Both the position numbers and the translations under genes were made by a program. Below are positions 1 to 8,009 of a stretch of DNA of 22,412 nt, piece by piece. The stretch is from OLB16 sp964481775 (GTDB lineage Bacteria; Hinthialibacterota; Hinthialibacteria; OLB16). Location of the stretch: NCBI GenBank assembly GCA_964481775.1, contig CAYZUX010000080.1, positions 1-22,412 of the forward strand. The letters run 5' to 3'. The notes under the pieces were generated by a model, which searched no databases, was not told the origin of the DNA, and worked only from the letters and a program-made list of their open reading frames with translations. Within the stretch, counting starts at the first letter, position 1; each line of letters begins with the position of its first letter.

Positions 1-1535
1 ATTTCGTTCTCTGAAACCTTCCTCGCGAGTTGTTCACGCTCTTTATTGAGACCCGTAAGGATGTCGACCTTGATTCTGAGGAGCGAGATGTCCCTCTGAA
101 CCTTTAACCTCAATTCAGACAACTCCTTACGATCATTATCGTAGGTGCTCCGGAGGATCTCCAGCATGGCTTTGCTGCGGGCAATCCCATCGGTCTTGGC
201 CTCCATCTGTTGATCAAGCAGGTCCAACCGTTCACGAAGATCAGCGATGAGGCGGACCAGCTCCTGGCGTCTTTGTTGATAGGCTTTTAATTTTTGGACA
301 GAGGTCTGTACCGCCACCATGGCATCGGAATATAGACTTCCCACCTCCTGGTAAAGGCGGTTTTCAACCTCGGTTTTTAAGGTGGCAGTGGCTTTTCCAA
401 TCCCGGCATTTCCTTGTAGATAGGCCTGCCAGAGGGCATCATCGGTGATGGCCTTGTTGAGCACAATCTTCTCTGGAACCTGTTTTTTCAGTTCATCCAA
501 AACCTTGAAACGCTTCTCGGCGACCACGATCTCACGGCTGGCGCTTGCCAAATCCGCCAGAACCAGGGTGAGCTCCTTGGAATAACCGTCATATTCCAGT
601 TTGAGTGCGTCATAGCCTGACTTTTTCTTGAACTCCTTCAACTCTTTTTGACGATCCACATAATCTTTGACCCGTCGCCTGATGCGGCCAAGGATATCAT
701 CGGTTGAAGTAACCGAGCTGACCTCGAGAGGTTCAAGGCCATCCAGACGATACTCGGTCTCCATCAGCTCTCCGATCCAGACTCCATCTTTCTCTTGCTC
801 GGTGACTCTGGTTCTCAGTTCCTTTATCAGCCGCTCATTACTTTGGAGAGTCGAGGTAAGAGTGAGAATTTCTGATTCATAAGCGATACACTGGTCCAAC
901 TGCTTGGTCAACTTCTGCTTGTTGAGTTCCATGTCCGCCTGGAGAGTCTTTGAGGCAAGCTCAATCTCAGCCTTGTTACGGGATGTATCCGCCTTCTCAG
1001 ATACCTCTCCCACAAACTTGCTGAGATCACCCACACCCTCCTTGTAGATGGCCCGGCTTCTCTCCAGGACCGCCTCTGCCCATTGATCCGCCATTTTACT
1101 GGCGGTATCCGGATCTTTGGCCTTGGCTGACAAATGCACCATGGGAATCAATTCACGTTGGACTCCGGTTTTGCGTTCAACCGTGGTCTGCAGGGCTCGT
1201 TGAAAGGCACGGAAATCAAAATCTTTATCGATAGTTCCACTGTCAGCAAGGAGCTTATAGGCGCTCCACTTCACCTCCAACGACTCAGTCAGAGCGAGCA
1301 ACATCTCTGGCGAGAGTGGAGCAGCCTCTCCAGTCAACTCCACTTCCGGAGCACGGATGACAAGTCCCGCCTTGGACTCATAGACATTGGGAAGCATTAG
1401 AAGATAGATGACCGTAATGACTCCGGCAATCGCAGTGACAGCCACAATATGATACAGATACCGCCGGACCTCCCGGACAATCTCCGGCAAGGTGACCTCT
1501 GTGGGTGGGAGGTGGTTGGGAACAGACTCCGGCAT
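1..1535 (-). CDS. Wzz-type polysaccharide co-polymerase / chain-length determinant (3' end outside window)
   Basis: Open reading frame running off the left edge; 511 codons are visible. After a short cytoplasmic segment there is one membrane helix at about residues 28-48 (HIVAVTAIAGVITVIYLLML). A Wzz-like periplasmic domain follows, beginning near LPNVYESKAGLVI. Residues from about 180 onward are long, charged and heptad-rich, which suggests extended coiled coil. This order is typical of proteins that control exopolysaccharide or O-antigen chain length and export at the inner membrane. A second C-terminal helix, and possibly a tyrosine-kinase domain, would lie outside the window. An upstream in-frame ATG exists at 1562, but the ATG at 1535 is preceded by AGGAGA at good spacing and is preferred. 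The family call is secure; the polymer it acts on cannot be told. Confidence 0.8.
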   Translation of the reverse strand, partial: MPESVPNHLPPTEVTLPEIVREVRRYLYHIVAVTAIAGVITVIYLLMLPNVYESKAGLVIRAPEVELTGEAAPLSPEMLLALTESLEVKWSAYKLLADSGTIDKDFDFRAFQRALQTTVERKTGVQRELIPMVHLSAKAKDPDTASKMADQWAEAVLERSRAIYKEGVGDLSKFVGEVSEKADTSRNKAEIELASKTLQADMELNKQKLTKQLDQCIAYESEILTLTSTLQSNERLIKELRTRVTEQEKDGVWIGELMETEYRLDGLEPLEVSSVTSTDDILGRIRRRVKDYVDRQKELKEFKKKSGYDALKLEYDGYSKELTLVLADLASASREIVVAEKRFKVLDELKKQVPEKIVLNKAITDDALWQAYLQGNAGIGKATATLKTEVENRLYQEVGSLYSDAMVAVQTSVQKLKAYQQRRQELVRLIADLRERLDLLDQQMEAKTDGIARSKAMLEILRSTYDNDRKELSELRLKVQRDISLLRIKVDILTGLNKEREQLARKVSENE

Positions 1536-1843
1536 CACTTTCTCCTGATACGAATCAACCATAAGAGATAAACCTAACCGATGAGGTCGACGGTTTGAAG
1601 GGGGGAACAACACAACTCCACCCTCAACCACTCCACTGTCGTTGAAACGGGCTCTGTTTGGGAAAGATTCACTCGGAAAAAAAGAGGTTGGTGCAACATT
1701 CTTTCTGTAAATTGGTTTCCAGTGTCCTAGTGGAGTGAGCGCATAGAAGATAACTAGGACTCGGGAAACAGCAGATCTTCAGATCAGGGAGGATCACGTC
1801 GATTCTCTTTTTTGTGAGTCCAATCACGAAAGGAGATCTGAAC
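1536..1843. other. Intergenic region between the co-polymerase gene and the IS256 fragment
   Basis: About 300 bases with no credible gene. It holds a perfect 8-bp inverted repeat, GTCCTAGT at 1724-1731 and ACTAGGAC at 1753-1760, separated by 21 bases. It must also contain the upstream region of the minus-strand co-polymerase gene and probably the 5' non-coding end of the IS256-family element whose gene starts at 1844. I could not identify a terminal inverted repeat or a convincing promoter by eye. Confidence 0.5.
1724..1760. repeat. 8-bp inverted repeat (GTCCTAGT / ACTAGGAC)
   Basis: Arms at 1724-1731 and 1753-1760 are perfectly complementary, with a 21-base spacer. The spacing suits a protein-binding palindrome or part of an IS end better than a terminator; there is no T-tract. 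Function unknown. Confidence 0.4.
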
Positions 1844-2040
1844 ATGACCCACCCCAACACCCACTTTAACGCTTTCGAGGAGGCAATCCAGCTGTTAACC
1901 CATCAAGGTCCCGAGGCACTCGCCGAAGCCTTCCGCATCCTCCTCAATCACGCCATGCAAGCCGAACGTTCTCAAGCCCTTGCCGCCCAGCCCTACCAGC
2001 GGACTCCCGAACGGAAAGGCCATGCCAACGGCTTTAATAA
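1844..2040 (+). pseudogene. IS256-family transposase, N-terminal fragment only
   Basis: The reading frame begins at an ATG preceded by AGGAG at good spacing. It encodes about 65 residues matching the start of IS256-type (Mutator-like DDE) transposases: an FEEAIQLLTHQGPEALAEAF segment, then RTPERKGHANGF, the family's usual R-G-x-A-NGF motif. Family members run to roughly 400 residues, so the whole DDE catalytic domain is missing. Similarity stops after NGFNK, where the sequence becomes the antisense of the neighbouring integrase's C-terminus; the frame then reads on meaninglessly to a stop at 2132-2134. This is a transposition-dead remnant left by a deletion or recombination, though its translation signals look intact. 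Confidence 0.8.
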
Positions 2041-2882
2041 GGCAAGGCCTCTGCTGCTTGCTGAAGATGCTTTTGTGTCAGGTGAGAGTAGATCATCACG
2101 GTCTCGATGTTCTTGTGCCCAAGGAGGTCTTTAAGGGCGATTAGTGTAACTCCTGCCATGGCCAGGTGGGAAGCATACGTATGGCGGAAGTCATGAAGTG
2201 TTGCGTGAGGGATCCGGCAGAGGGAGATCAGACGCTGGATCATTCTTTCAAAGGTTCGGGGTGGAACCGGCTTGTCATCCCAGTCCAGGAACACACACGG
2301 TTGTCCCCAGACCCTTTGAAAACAGGTGAGATGGTCTACAAGCTCAGGTTTAAGAGCAAGGACCCTTTCAGTTCCCTTGGGTACCCAATTGGTCCTGCGG
2401 CAATAGGAAACTGTTTTTCTTTTCAGATCGAGCAAGGACTATTCCAGGCTAAGGACCCCCTCCTCGCGAGAGCCAAAGCCCAACAGGAACTCAACGATTG
2501 TGGGACCATTCCGCAGCCATCTCCAATCCGGGTTGGCTGGGAGGCTGGGGGTTCCTGGTTGAGTTGCTGAATCCGCAGTTGCTTTCAGTTGTCACCCAGG
2601 GAGACACAGAAGTTATCAAGGATGGTCCGATAGCGGGTCCTACTTCTGGGACGCAGTTTGGGTTGAATCATTGACTCATACCGGGTGATCAGATCTTTGA
2701 CGGTGATGTCGGGGTTAGTGACACCAGCGCGTTCGAAGGAGAGCTGGTGATTCATCTCAGCGAGTACCAGCTTGGCAACCTGCTTGGATTTTCCAATCCG
2801 CTTGCGTCTCCGTTTCCCATCCGGGGGGGGTGTAATCCAGGTACCAGGTTCAGGTTTTTTTGTCCATCCAGATGAATGCCAT
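2034..2882 (-). pseudogene. Decayed tyrosine recombinase / integrase (two frame changes and an in-frame stop)
   Basis: Pieces of one phage-type integrase can be joined across three lesions. The probable start is the ATG at 2882 (MAFIWMDKK), which shifts frame at a run of seven A on the coding strand (2855-2861) into the N-terminal arm (KPEPGTWITPPPDGKRRRK, then a SAM-like segment, DLITRYESMIQPKLRPRSRT). A second frame change lies at 2585-2594, probably with a deletion, because much of the core-binding domain is absent. A TAG at 2439-2441 sits where the family usually has Trp (GSREEGVLSLE-stop-SLLDL). The C-terminus keeps the catalytic layout: Arg in GSREEG, HDFRHTYASHL, LGH, and Tyr in MIYSHL. 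It reads away from tRNA-Ser, whose 3' end lies 138 bases upstream, the usual position for a tRNA-targeting integrase. The ORF stop coincides with the IS256 fragment boundary. Certainly non-functional as read, barring sequencing error. Confidence 0.85.
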
Positions 2883-3020
2883 GGCCCTTTCTCCACAACC
2901 TCCTCGGGGGACGATCGGAGACATTCCAGGATCTGAGATCGACCTCCAGAAAGGTCGCATTTTGTCAGACTATTGTCAGCTTGGTCTCAGAAAAGGGAAA
3001 AATACAGGGGAAAAACATGA

Positions 3021-3112
<92 letters not shown>

Positions 3113-3120
3113 ATCTTGGC

Positions 3121-3126
3121 ATTATC
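3121..3126 (-). promoter_or_regulatory. Possible -10 box for tRNA-Ser
   Basis: On the minus strand GATAAT (five of six matches to TATAAT) lies eight bases before the tRNA 5' end, the right distance to start transcription close to the mature end. No good -35 is visible at 16-18 bases. Confidence 0.3.
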
Positions 3127-3184
3127 TTCTACCACAAATCCACAGCCGGGCGAAGAGGAGACAGGATTCATACCTTCAAACCCT

Positions 3185-3213
3185 TTTCCAATGGGGACCT
3201 GATCTGCTATTAT
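3185..3213 (+). promoter_or_regulatory. Candidate sigma-70-type promoter for the C45 hydrolase gene
   Basis: TTTCCA (3185-3190) and TATTAT (3208-3213) are separated by 17 bases and match the -35 and -10 consensus at four and five of six positions. Predicted initiation near 3220 leaves a short leader containing AGGAG (3236-3240) before the ATG at 3250. Promoter rules for this organism are unknown. Confidence 0.4.
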
Positions 3214-3249
3214 GGTATTTGTTATCCCTGTTCAAAGGAGACTCCACTT

Positions 3250-5103
3250 ATGCGTTTTAGGCCGTTTGTTTTTGCGTTTCTGTTACTTTGTATTACCCTT
3301 CCGGCAACTGCCGCCGATCAGGCTGCACTGAAAACTGAACTCATCCAGATCCTCTCAGATCTCGCTCAACCCTTGGGAATGTCACCCGAGCAAGGGAAGG
3401 CCTGGCACCTGAGTCTGGAGGGGGAAGCTTTCGGGAAGAAGGGCCAGATTGAAATGGCTTGGGATGGGCAAGCACGTCATTTCCTGAAAGTCCAACTCGA
3501 TGGTTTCCCGCAGGCATCGGCAGGTTTTGGCGAAAAGGAGAGCTGGCTTTCTGTTCCCGGTAAAGACAAGATTTTCGCCTCCTCACATGATCCCGTTGGC
3601 AAAGCTTCCCTGTTGGAGGGTCTTGAGGCATGGGGTGTCCTGACCACACAAGTTCCTGTCCTCCTGGCGGCGGCAGCATTTCTTCCCCTTCCCGACAATC
3701 TGAACCTCGAAAAGAAGGATGATGGAACCATCACCCTGAGTGATTCGAAAGATCTGGCCCTGGAGATCAGGAAAACGGGAGCTCAGGGCGGGCTCGAAAT
3801 CATCTCCAAATCGGAGAAATTTCCCGGTCACATTAAAGCTTCCTCCTGGGTACAAGTCCCAGCGAAAGAAATTGATTCGCTGTTGACACGCCCAGGCAAG
3901 GGAACCATCGAAAATGTCGAAATCGAACACCTGCGTGGAATGCTGACCACCTTGGCGGATTTTACAGCCGAATCGGTCCTCCAGCAGATCAATCCGGACA
4001 TGGTTCCTGATCCGCTGGATGGAATCCCCAAGGTCGACGGTCTCGCTGTGGTGAAGCTCAAGGGCACTCCAGAGGAGATGGGAACGCAACACGGAACCCT
4101 GCTCAAAAAAGCGGTCCAATACAACGTTCGCCGTACCTTGCATGGGGTCGGACTGGCTACCACCATCGAGACTGGAGACTGGCTCCCTACCGAACTGGCG
4201 AAAGCCTGGGCTGTGGAAGAGAAGCACATCCCCGAGCGATATATCCGTGAGATTGATGCGGTTTCCGATGCGGCCGGGATTCCACGGGAGTGGGGACGTG
4301 CCGCGAATATCTTCCCGGAACGGTTCCATTGCAGCGGATTGGCTCTGCGCGGTAAGGCCACAGTGGATGGGAAGCTTTACCATGGACGGGTTCTGGACTA
4401 CATGACCGGTATCGGCCTTCAGCGTACCGCCGCCGCTTTTGTGTTTCAGCCCACGGGACGCAACGCCTGGATGAGTATGGGTTACGCTGGCCAGTGCAGC
4501 ACAGTCACAGCGATGAATGAAAAGGGTCTGGCGATGGGTGAGATGGGCGGACGCGGTGAGGGTTATTACGACGGGATGCCGATGACACTGATGATGCGTG
4601 AGATCATGGAGCGTTTCGAGACCACCGAAGAAGCGCTGCAATGGATGCAGTCAATCCCCCGTACCTGTGAGTATTTCTATGTTCTCAGCGATGGCAAGAC
4701 CAGGAACATGGCGGGGATTGCATCGCTTGCAAAGAAACTTGCTGACGAGCGTGGGGTACCTGATCTGAAGATCATTCATCCCGGTGAAATCGAGGAACGG
4801 CTTCCCCACCCCCATGAGGATACCGTGCTCATGTCCGCCGACAAACGTTACACCTGCCTCTCCGATCGGGTGAAAGAAAATTATGGAAAAATCGACATGA
4901 ACGGTGCATGGGACCTGATGCGAGGGGGAGTTGCCATGAAGTCGAACCTGCACACCGTTCTCTTCGCTCCCGAGACACTTGACTTCTGGGCAGCTCAGGC
5001 TGGCCCCGAAGGTGAACCGGCTTACACACAGAAAGTCTCCAAGCTCAACCTGCGTGCCCTTCTGGAAGAGGATAAACCGACTCAGACTTCGGCAGTGAAG
5101 TAA
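3250..5103 (+). CDS. Exported C45-family (acyl-CoA:6-APA acyltransferase-like) Ntn-hydrolase with N-terminal extension
   Basis: A 617-residue protein with a signal peptide (MRFRPFVFAFLLLCITLPATAA). The C-terminal half, about residues 260-600, matches the C45 autoproteolytic acyltransferase/hydrolase family. Cys361 in RFHCSGLALRGKAT is the expected N-terminal nucleophile after self-cleavage, followed by DGKLYHGRVLDY, later GYAGQCSTVTAMNEKGLAMG and a closing NLHTVLFAPETLDFW. Such enzymes cleave or transfer amide-linked acyl groups; the substrate is not predictable. Residues 22-255 form a separate, beta-rich domain I do not recognise, so the protein is longer than typical C45 members. The frame is open upstream through the tRNA, but the ATG at 3250 has AGGAG nine bases before it and starts the signal peptide, so it is the true start. 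Monocistronic; likely ended by the hairpin at 5112. Confidence 0.8.
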   Translation: MRFRPFVFAFLLLCITLPATAADQAALKTELIQILSDLAQPLGMSPEQGKAWHLSLEGEAFGKKGQIEMAWDGQARHFLKVQLDGFPQASAGFGEKESWLSVPGKDKIFASSHDPVGKASLLEGLEAWGVLTTQVPVLLAAAAFLPLPDNLNLEKKDDGTITLSDSKDLALEIRKTGAQGGLEIISKSEKFPGHIKASSWVQVPAKEIDSLLTRPGKGTIENVEIEHLRGMLTTLADFTAESVLQQINPDMVPDPLDGIPKVDGLAVVKLKGTPEEMGTQHGTLLKKAVQYNVRRTLHGVGLATTIETGDWLPTELAKAWAVEEKHIPERYIREIDAVSDAAGIPREWGRAANIFPERFHCSGLALRGKATVDGKLYHGRVLDYMTGIGLQRTAAAFVFQPTGRNAWMSMGYAGQCSTVTAMNEKGLAMGEMGGRGEGYYDGMPMTLMMREIMERFETTEEALQWMQSIPRTCEYFYVLSDGKTRNMAGIASLAKKLADERGVPDLKIIHPGEIEERLPHPHEDTVLMSADKRYTCLSDRVKENYGKIDMNGAWDLMRGGVAMKSNLHTVLFAPETLDFWAAQAGPEGEPAYTQKVSKLNLRALLEEDKPTQTSAVK

Positions 5104-5111
5104 GAACAAAC

Positions 5112-5146
5112 GATCTGGCCCAGGAGGCCAACTCCTGGGCCAGATC
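5112..5146. terminator. Perfect 15-bp hairpin between convergent genes
   Basis: GATCTGGCCCAGGAG (5112-5126) and CTCCTGGGCCAGATC (5132-5146) are exact inverted copies around a five-base loop, nine bases after the stop codon at 5103. There is no T-tract on either side, so it is not a classical intrinsic terminator. It may be a bidirectional transcription stop or an mRNA 3'-end stabiliser. A similar hairpin lies at 19237-19272. Confidence 0.6.
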
Positions 5147-5147
5147 A

Positions 5148-5330
5148 GCCGAAGATGTCAATGGAGATGGCTGCGCGGATATCATTGTCGGAGCCTATCA
5201 AGCTGATGTTGATTCTTCGATCAATGAAGGGTGTGCATTTCTCTGTTATGGAAACAACGCCGGAGCTCCCACGCCAAATCCGCACCAACAGTTGAGTGAT
5301 AACAGCGGTCCAATTGCTGATCATGGATGA
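5148..5330 (+). pseudogene. Orphan FG-GAP (integrin-alpha type) repeat fragment
   Basis: A 60-codon open stretch ending at TGA 5328-5330 encodes EDVNGDGCADIIVGAYQAD followed by EGCAFLCYGNNAG, a typical FG-GAP beta-propeller blade with its DVNGDG-x-x-D calcium loop. No start codon or ribosome site precedes it in frame, and real FG-GAP proteins carry several such blades, so this is a relic of a larger secreted protein. It lies directly after the hairpin at 5112-5146 and downstream of the convergent GH95-like gene's stop. Confidence 0.65.
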
Positions 5331-5370
5331 CAATGACAGCTTTCCCGAGTATTCCAAACAGCTTTCCACA

Positions 5371-7854
5371 TCACTTCACCGGTCTGAGCTGGATCATTTC
5401 TCCGGGGGTCATGGGCAGCTCGATGTATCGATCTGTAAGGGTCTGTTTTCCATTGGCTCGAATTACACTTGCTCCCCCTTCCCAGGGTGTCTGTAACCGG
5501 AGAGTACCACCAACCTCGCTTTTGATTTCGACCTGGTCGACACGGCCATTGGAGCAGGAGGCACTCACCAGGAAGGCTCCCACCGCCCGCATGGAATGAA
5601 ATGCAGCAGACTTTTCCATGGGCCAGTTGGGGAAGAGACGAATTGTCCCATTGTAACTCTGCATCAGACATTCATTGATCACCACAGGCAGGCCGAAGTT
5701 TTCAAACCACACTCCCATGGGACGCATGAAGTCAAAAGGAGTTGTATCGCTGTATCTCCCATGAACCTGCATTGCCAGATCGGTACAGGTGCCATTCGGC
5801 ATCAGACAATAGTTGATCTGGCGCTTGAACTTTTCCAGGTCGAGTGTCCCAATGCGGGCTGCCTGCAGATTCAGGAATACCAGGTCGTTTCCACCCTCGT
5901 TCTGGTTGTTCCTGTATGTGTTATGCAGTACCTCGAGGATCTCAGGAGGGGAATGCAGTCCATGATCCTCACCCGGAAAAACAGTCATCAGGCTATTGGG
6001 TGTGTTGTAGACTGTATCCGCGCTTTCTCCGGGTACCGACACAAACACCTTTCCATAGGGTGATTCCGCAGTGGGGTATTCGGGAAAATGGTTCAGGATG
6101 TCACGAACTTCCTCCACCAACTCGACTTCTTTCTCTTCCAGTGCGAGCACACTGACCGTTTCCAGGTAGGCCTTCATCACAAACCGGGTGAGAGTAAGGT
6201 CCACCAGGCAATCATGATTGAACTTGAATCCCGGACGTAACCCGTAGAGTTCCGGTGGCACGGTTGGGAAGACATGATAACGATCATCACCCCACTGTGG
6301 ACCATGTGCTTCAGGACGCTTCATGTAGTCGACAAGGAATCGGACCGCCTCCCGGATCGGTACGAAAGCCCGTTCCTGTAAGAAGGTTTTGTCCATGGTA
6401 TACAGGTAATGCCACCACAAACCCTGCACAGCCCATGGAGTTTCGCAGATTTCCCATCCCCAGGTGGGTACAGGATAAGGCGAGATGGTCATTTCAACCG
6501 GATAGGCTGAATGTGGAAAATACGCCCCCCTTAATCCATAGTACTCCTTTGCCCATTTCTGGCTTAATGGCAGCAGCTTCTCGATCAGTTCAACATAAGG
6601 CAGGTTTTTTTCGACACGATTACTCGAAAAAGGCAACCAGAATGGCTGTTGGGTGTTGTAATTCATATGATAATCACCATGCCAGGCAGTGCCGATCTTG
6701 CGAAAACTCCAGTTCGCGAATAGACCTGGGCAGTTCACACCAGCCTTGGCGGAGCAATTGAAAAAGTAGTGATTCCAGTACCAGATACGTTCGAGAAACT
6801 CATCATCCAGGGCGATCGATGACCTCTCCCAATATTCCTTCCAGGTATCCTGAGTGACATTCAAAGCAGCCAAGAAAGCTTCTTCGTCAGGCTCTGGAAC
6901 AGCGTGGGGGCTATTCGCGACCGATGAATTGAGCCCTTGATCCAGCCGAATCACCAAGAGGAAAGTGCTGCCGGATGCAAATCCCCGTTCCAATGGTCCC
7001 ATCACCTCGGTTTGGCCCTCCCAGGTGATGCGGCTTTTCTGTTCCAAGGGGATGCTGGATCGAAGAGACAGGCGAAAAACGCGATCCCTCACGTGTGGCT
7101 CACCCGGTTTACCGTTAATTGGTTGGTTGAATGGAAGAACCTGCTGGAAAGACATCATGGCTTCCGGCAGACCCTCGATTACTTTGTAAGGGGGAATATC
7201 TGCTGGAGATTCCGGATCTGGCATCAGCCTGACACGGTTGAAAATATTCGGAACAGCATTTCCCTCGCAGTCCATGAGACGGATCCAAAGTTGGTCTTCG
7301 CTCATGTCGACAAACAGTTGGAGTTGGAGAGGTCTCCCGCCTTCAAGCAGGTTGACCACACAGAGACCCTTCGCGATGTTCAGGTGATAACCCAGTAGCT
7401 CGACTTTGCGACGGTCAAAACCAAGAATCAGAGAACCGCATGGAAAGGGCCGTGGGTAAGGCTTGTCATAGTTGGCACGAGTCAGCCTCATATACTCGGA
7501 ATACCAGGGATCTTCCTCCAGACTCCTCAAATCGGGTGAGATCGCCTTGACCTTGTCGAAAACCTCCCGGAAAGTTCCAATCTTGTCCTTGTGATCCTCC
7601 GCGATACGGATATCCCACACATCGTTGTGTCCAAAATGGATGACCACTGCATCCGGGCGGGTTGTGACCACAGCCCCAAGACCTCCATTTCCAAGCAGCG
7701 CGCCCTCAAAAAAGTCAGTCCCTGGCCGGTCGCGTACAATCGGATGTTTCCCTGCAAGTTCCATTGGATCCATTGTCATATCTCGTCCATAACTGGCCCC
7801 CTGGTTTCCGAGCAATAAAGTCACCAGAAGTCCTCCCAGAATGAATCCGATCAT
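5371..7854 (-). CDS. Secreted GH95-like (alpha-L-fucosidase/galactosidase-type) glycoside hydrolase
   Basis: An 827-residue protein starting MIGFILGGLLVTLLLG, a signal peptide; an AGGGG box sits before this ATG, so longer in-frame starts up to 7983 are rejected. Three parts resemble the GH95 clan: an N-terminal beta-sandwich (GALLGNGGLGAVV near the start), a central (alpha/alpha)6 barrel and a C-terminal beta domain. The barrel holds WHGDYHMNYNTQQPFW; Asn398 and Asn400 align with the paired catalytic-site asparagines of the GH95 motif WH-x-N-x-N. WEICETPWAVQGLWWHYLYT and QSYNGTIRLFPNWP follow. GH95 enzymes hydrolyse 1,2-alpha-L-fucosidic or L-galactosidic bonds, but this is a divergent member and specificity is inferred only. 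It lies 155 bases downstream of the GxGYxYP gene on the same strand, so co-transcription is possible. Confidence 0.75.
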   Translation of the reverse strand: MIGFILGGLLVTLLLGNQGASYGRDMTMDPMELAGKHPIVRDRPGTDFFEGALLGNGGLGAVVTTRPDAVVIHFGHNDVWDIRIAEDHKDKIGTFREVFDKVKAISPDLRSLEEDPWYSEYMRLTRANYDKPYPRPFPCGSLILGFDRRKVELLGYHLNIAKGLCVVNLLEGGRPLQLQLFVDMSEDQLWIRLMDCEGNAVPNIFNRVRLMPDPESPADIPPYKVIEGLPEAMMSFQQVLPFNQPINGKPGEPHVRDRVFRLSLRSSIPLEQKSRITWEGQTEVMGPLERGFASGSTFLLVIRLDQGLNSSVANSPHAVPEPDEEAFLAALNVTQDTWKEYWERSSIALDDEFLERIWYWNHYFFNCSAKAGVNCPGLFANWSFRKIGTAWHGDYHMNYNTQQPFWLPFSSNRVEKNLPYVELIEKLLPLSQKWAKEYYGLRGAYFPHSAYPVEMTISPYPVPTWGWEICETPWAVQGLWWHYLYTMDKTFLQERAFVPIREAVRFLVDYMKRPEAHGPQWGDDRYHVFPTVPPELYGLRPGFKFNHDCLVDLTLTRFVMKAYLETVSVLALEEKEVELVEEVRDILNHFPEYPTAESPYGKVFVSVPGESADTVYNTPNSLMTVFPGEDHGLHSPPEILEVLHNTYRNNQNEGGNDLVFLNLQAARIGTLDLEKFKRQINYCLMPNGTCTDLAMQVHGRYSDTTPFDFMRPMGVWFENFGLPVVINECLMQSYNGTIRLFPNWPMEKSAAFHSMRAVGAFLVSASCSNGRVDQVEIKSEVGGTLRLQTPWEGGASVIRANGKQTLTDRYIELPMTPGEMIQLRPVK

Positions 7855-8009
7855 GTCTTTCCCCTTGTGAAAGTGATAACACGAGCACTGAAAACGATAT
7901 GGACATATTTTCAACATCATTGAGACCAGGCAAGTAATCATTTCCCTTTGAGGGTAATGTTCAATTTCCCGGAAAGGAAACACATTCCCGTCAAAAACAA
8001 TTGAATCGC

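Noticed and set aside
2166..2570. Plus-strand 134-residue ORF
   Set aside because: It is antisense to the integrase relic, which explains the sequence with recognisable catalytic motifs.
3583..4641. Minus-strand 352-residue ORF
   Set aside because: It is a shadow of the C45 hydrolase coding strand, with no domain features or ribosome site.
5145..5369. Minus-strand 74-residue ORF between convergent genes
   Set aside because: Antisense of the FG-GAP relic; no family similarity.
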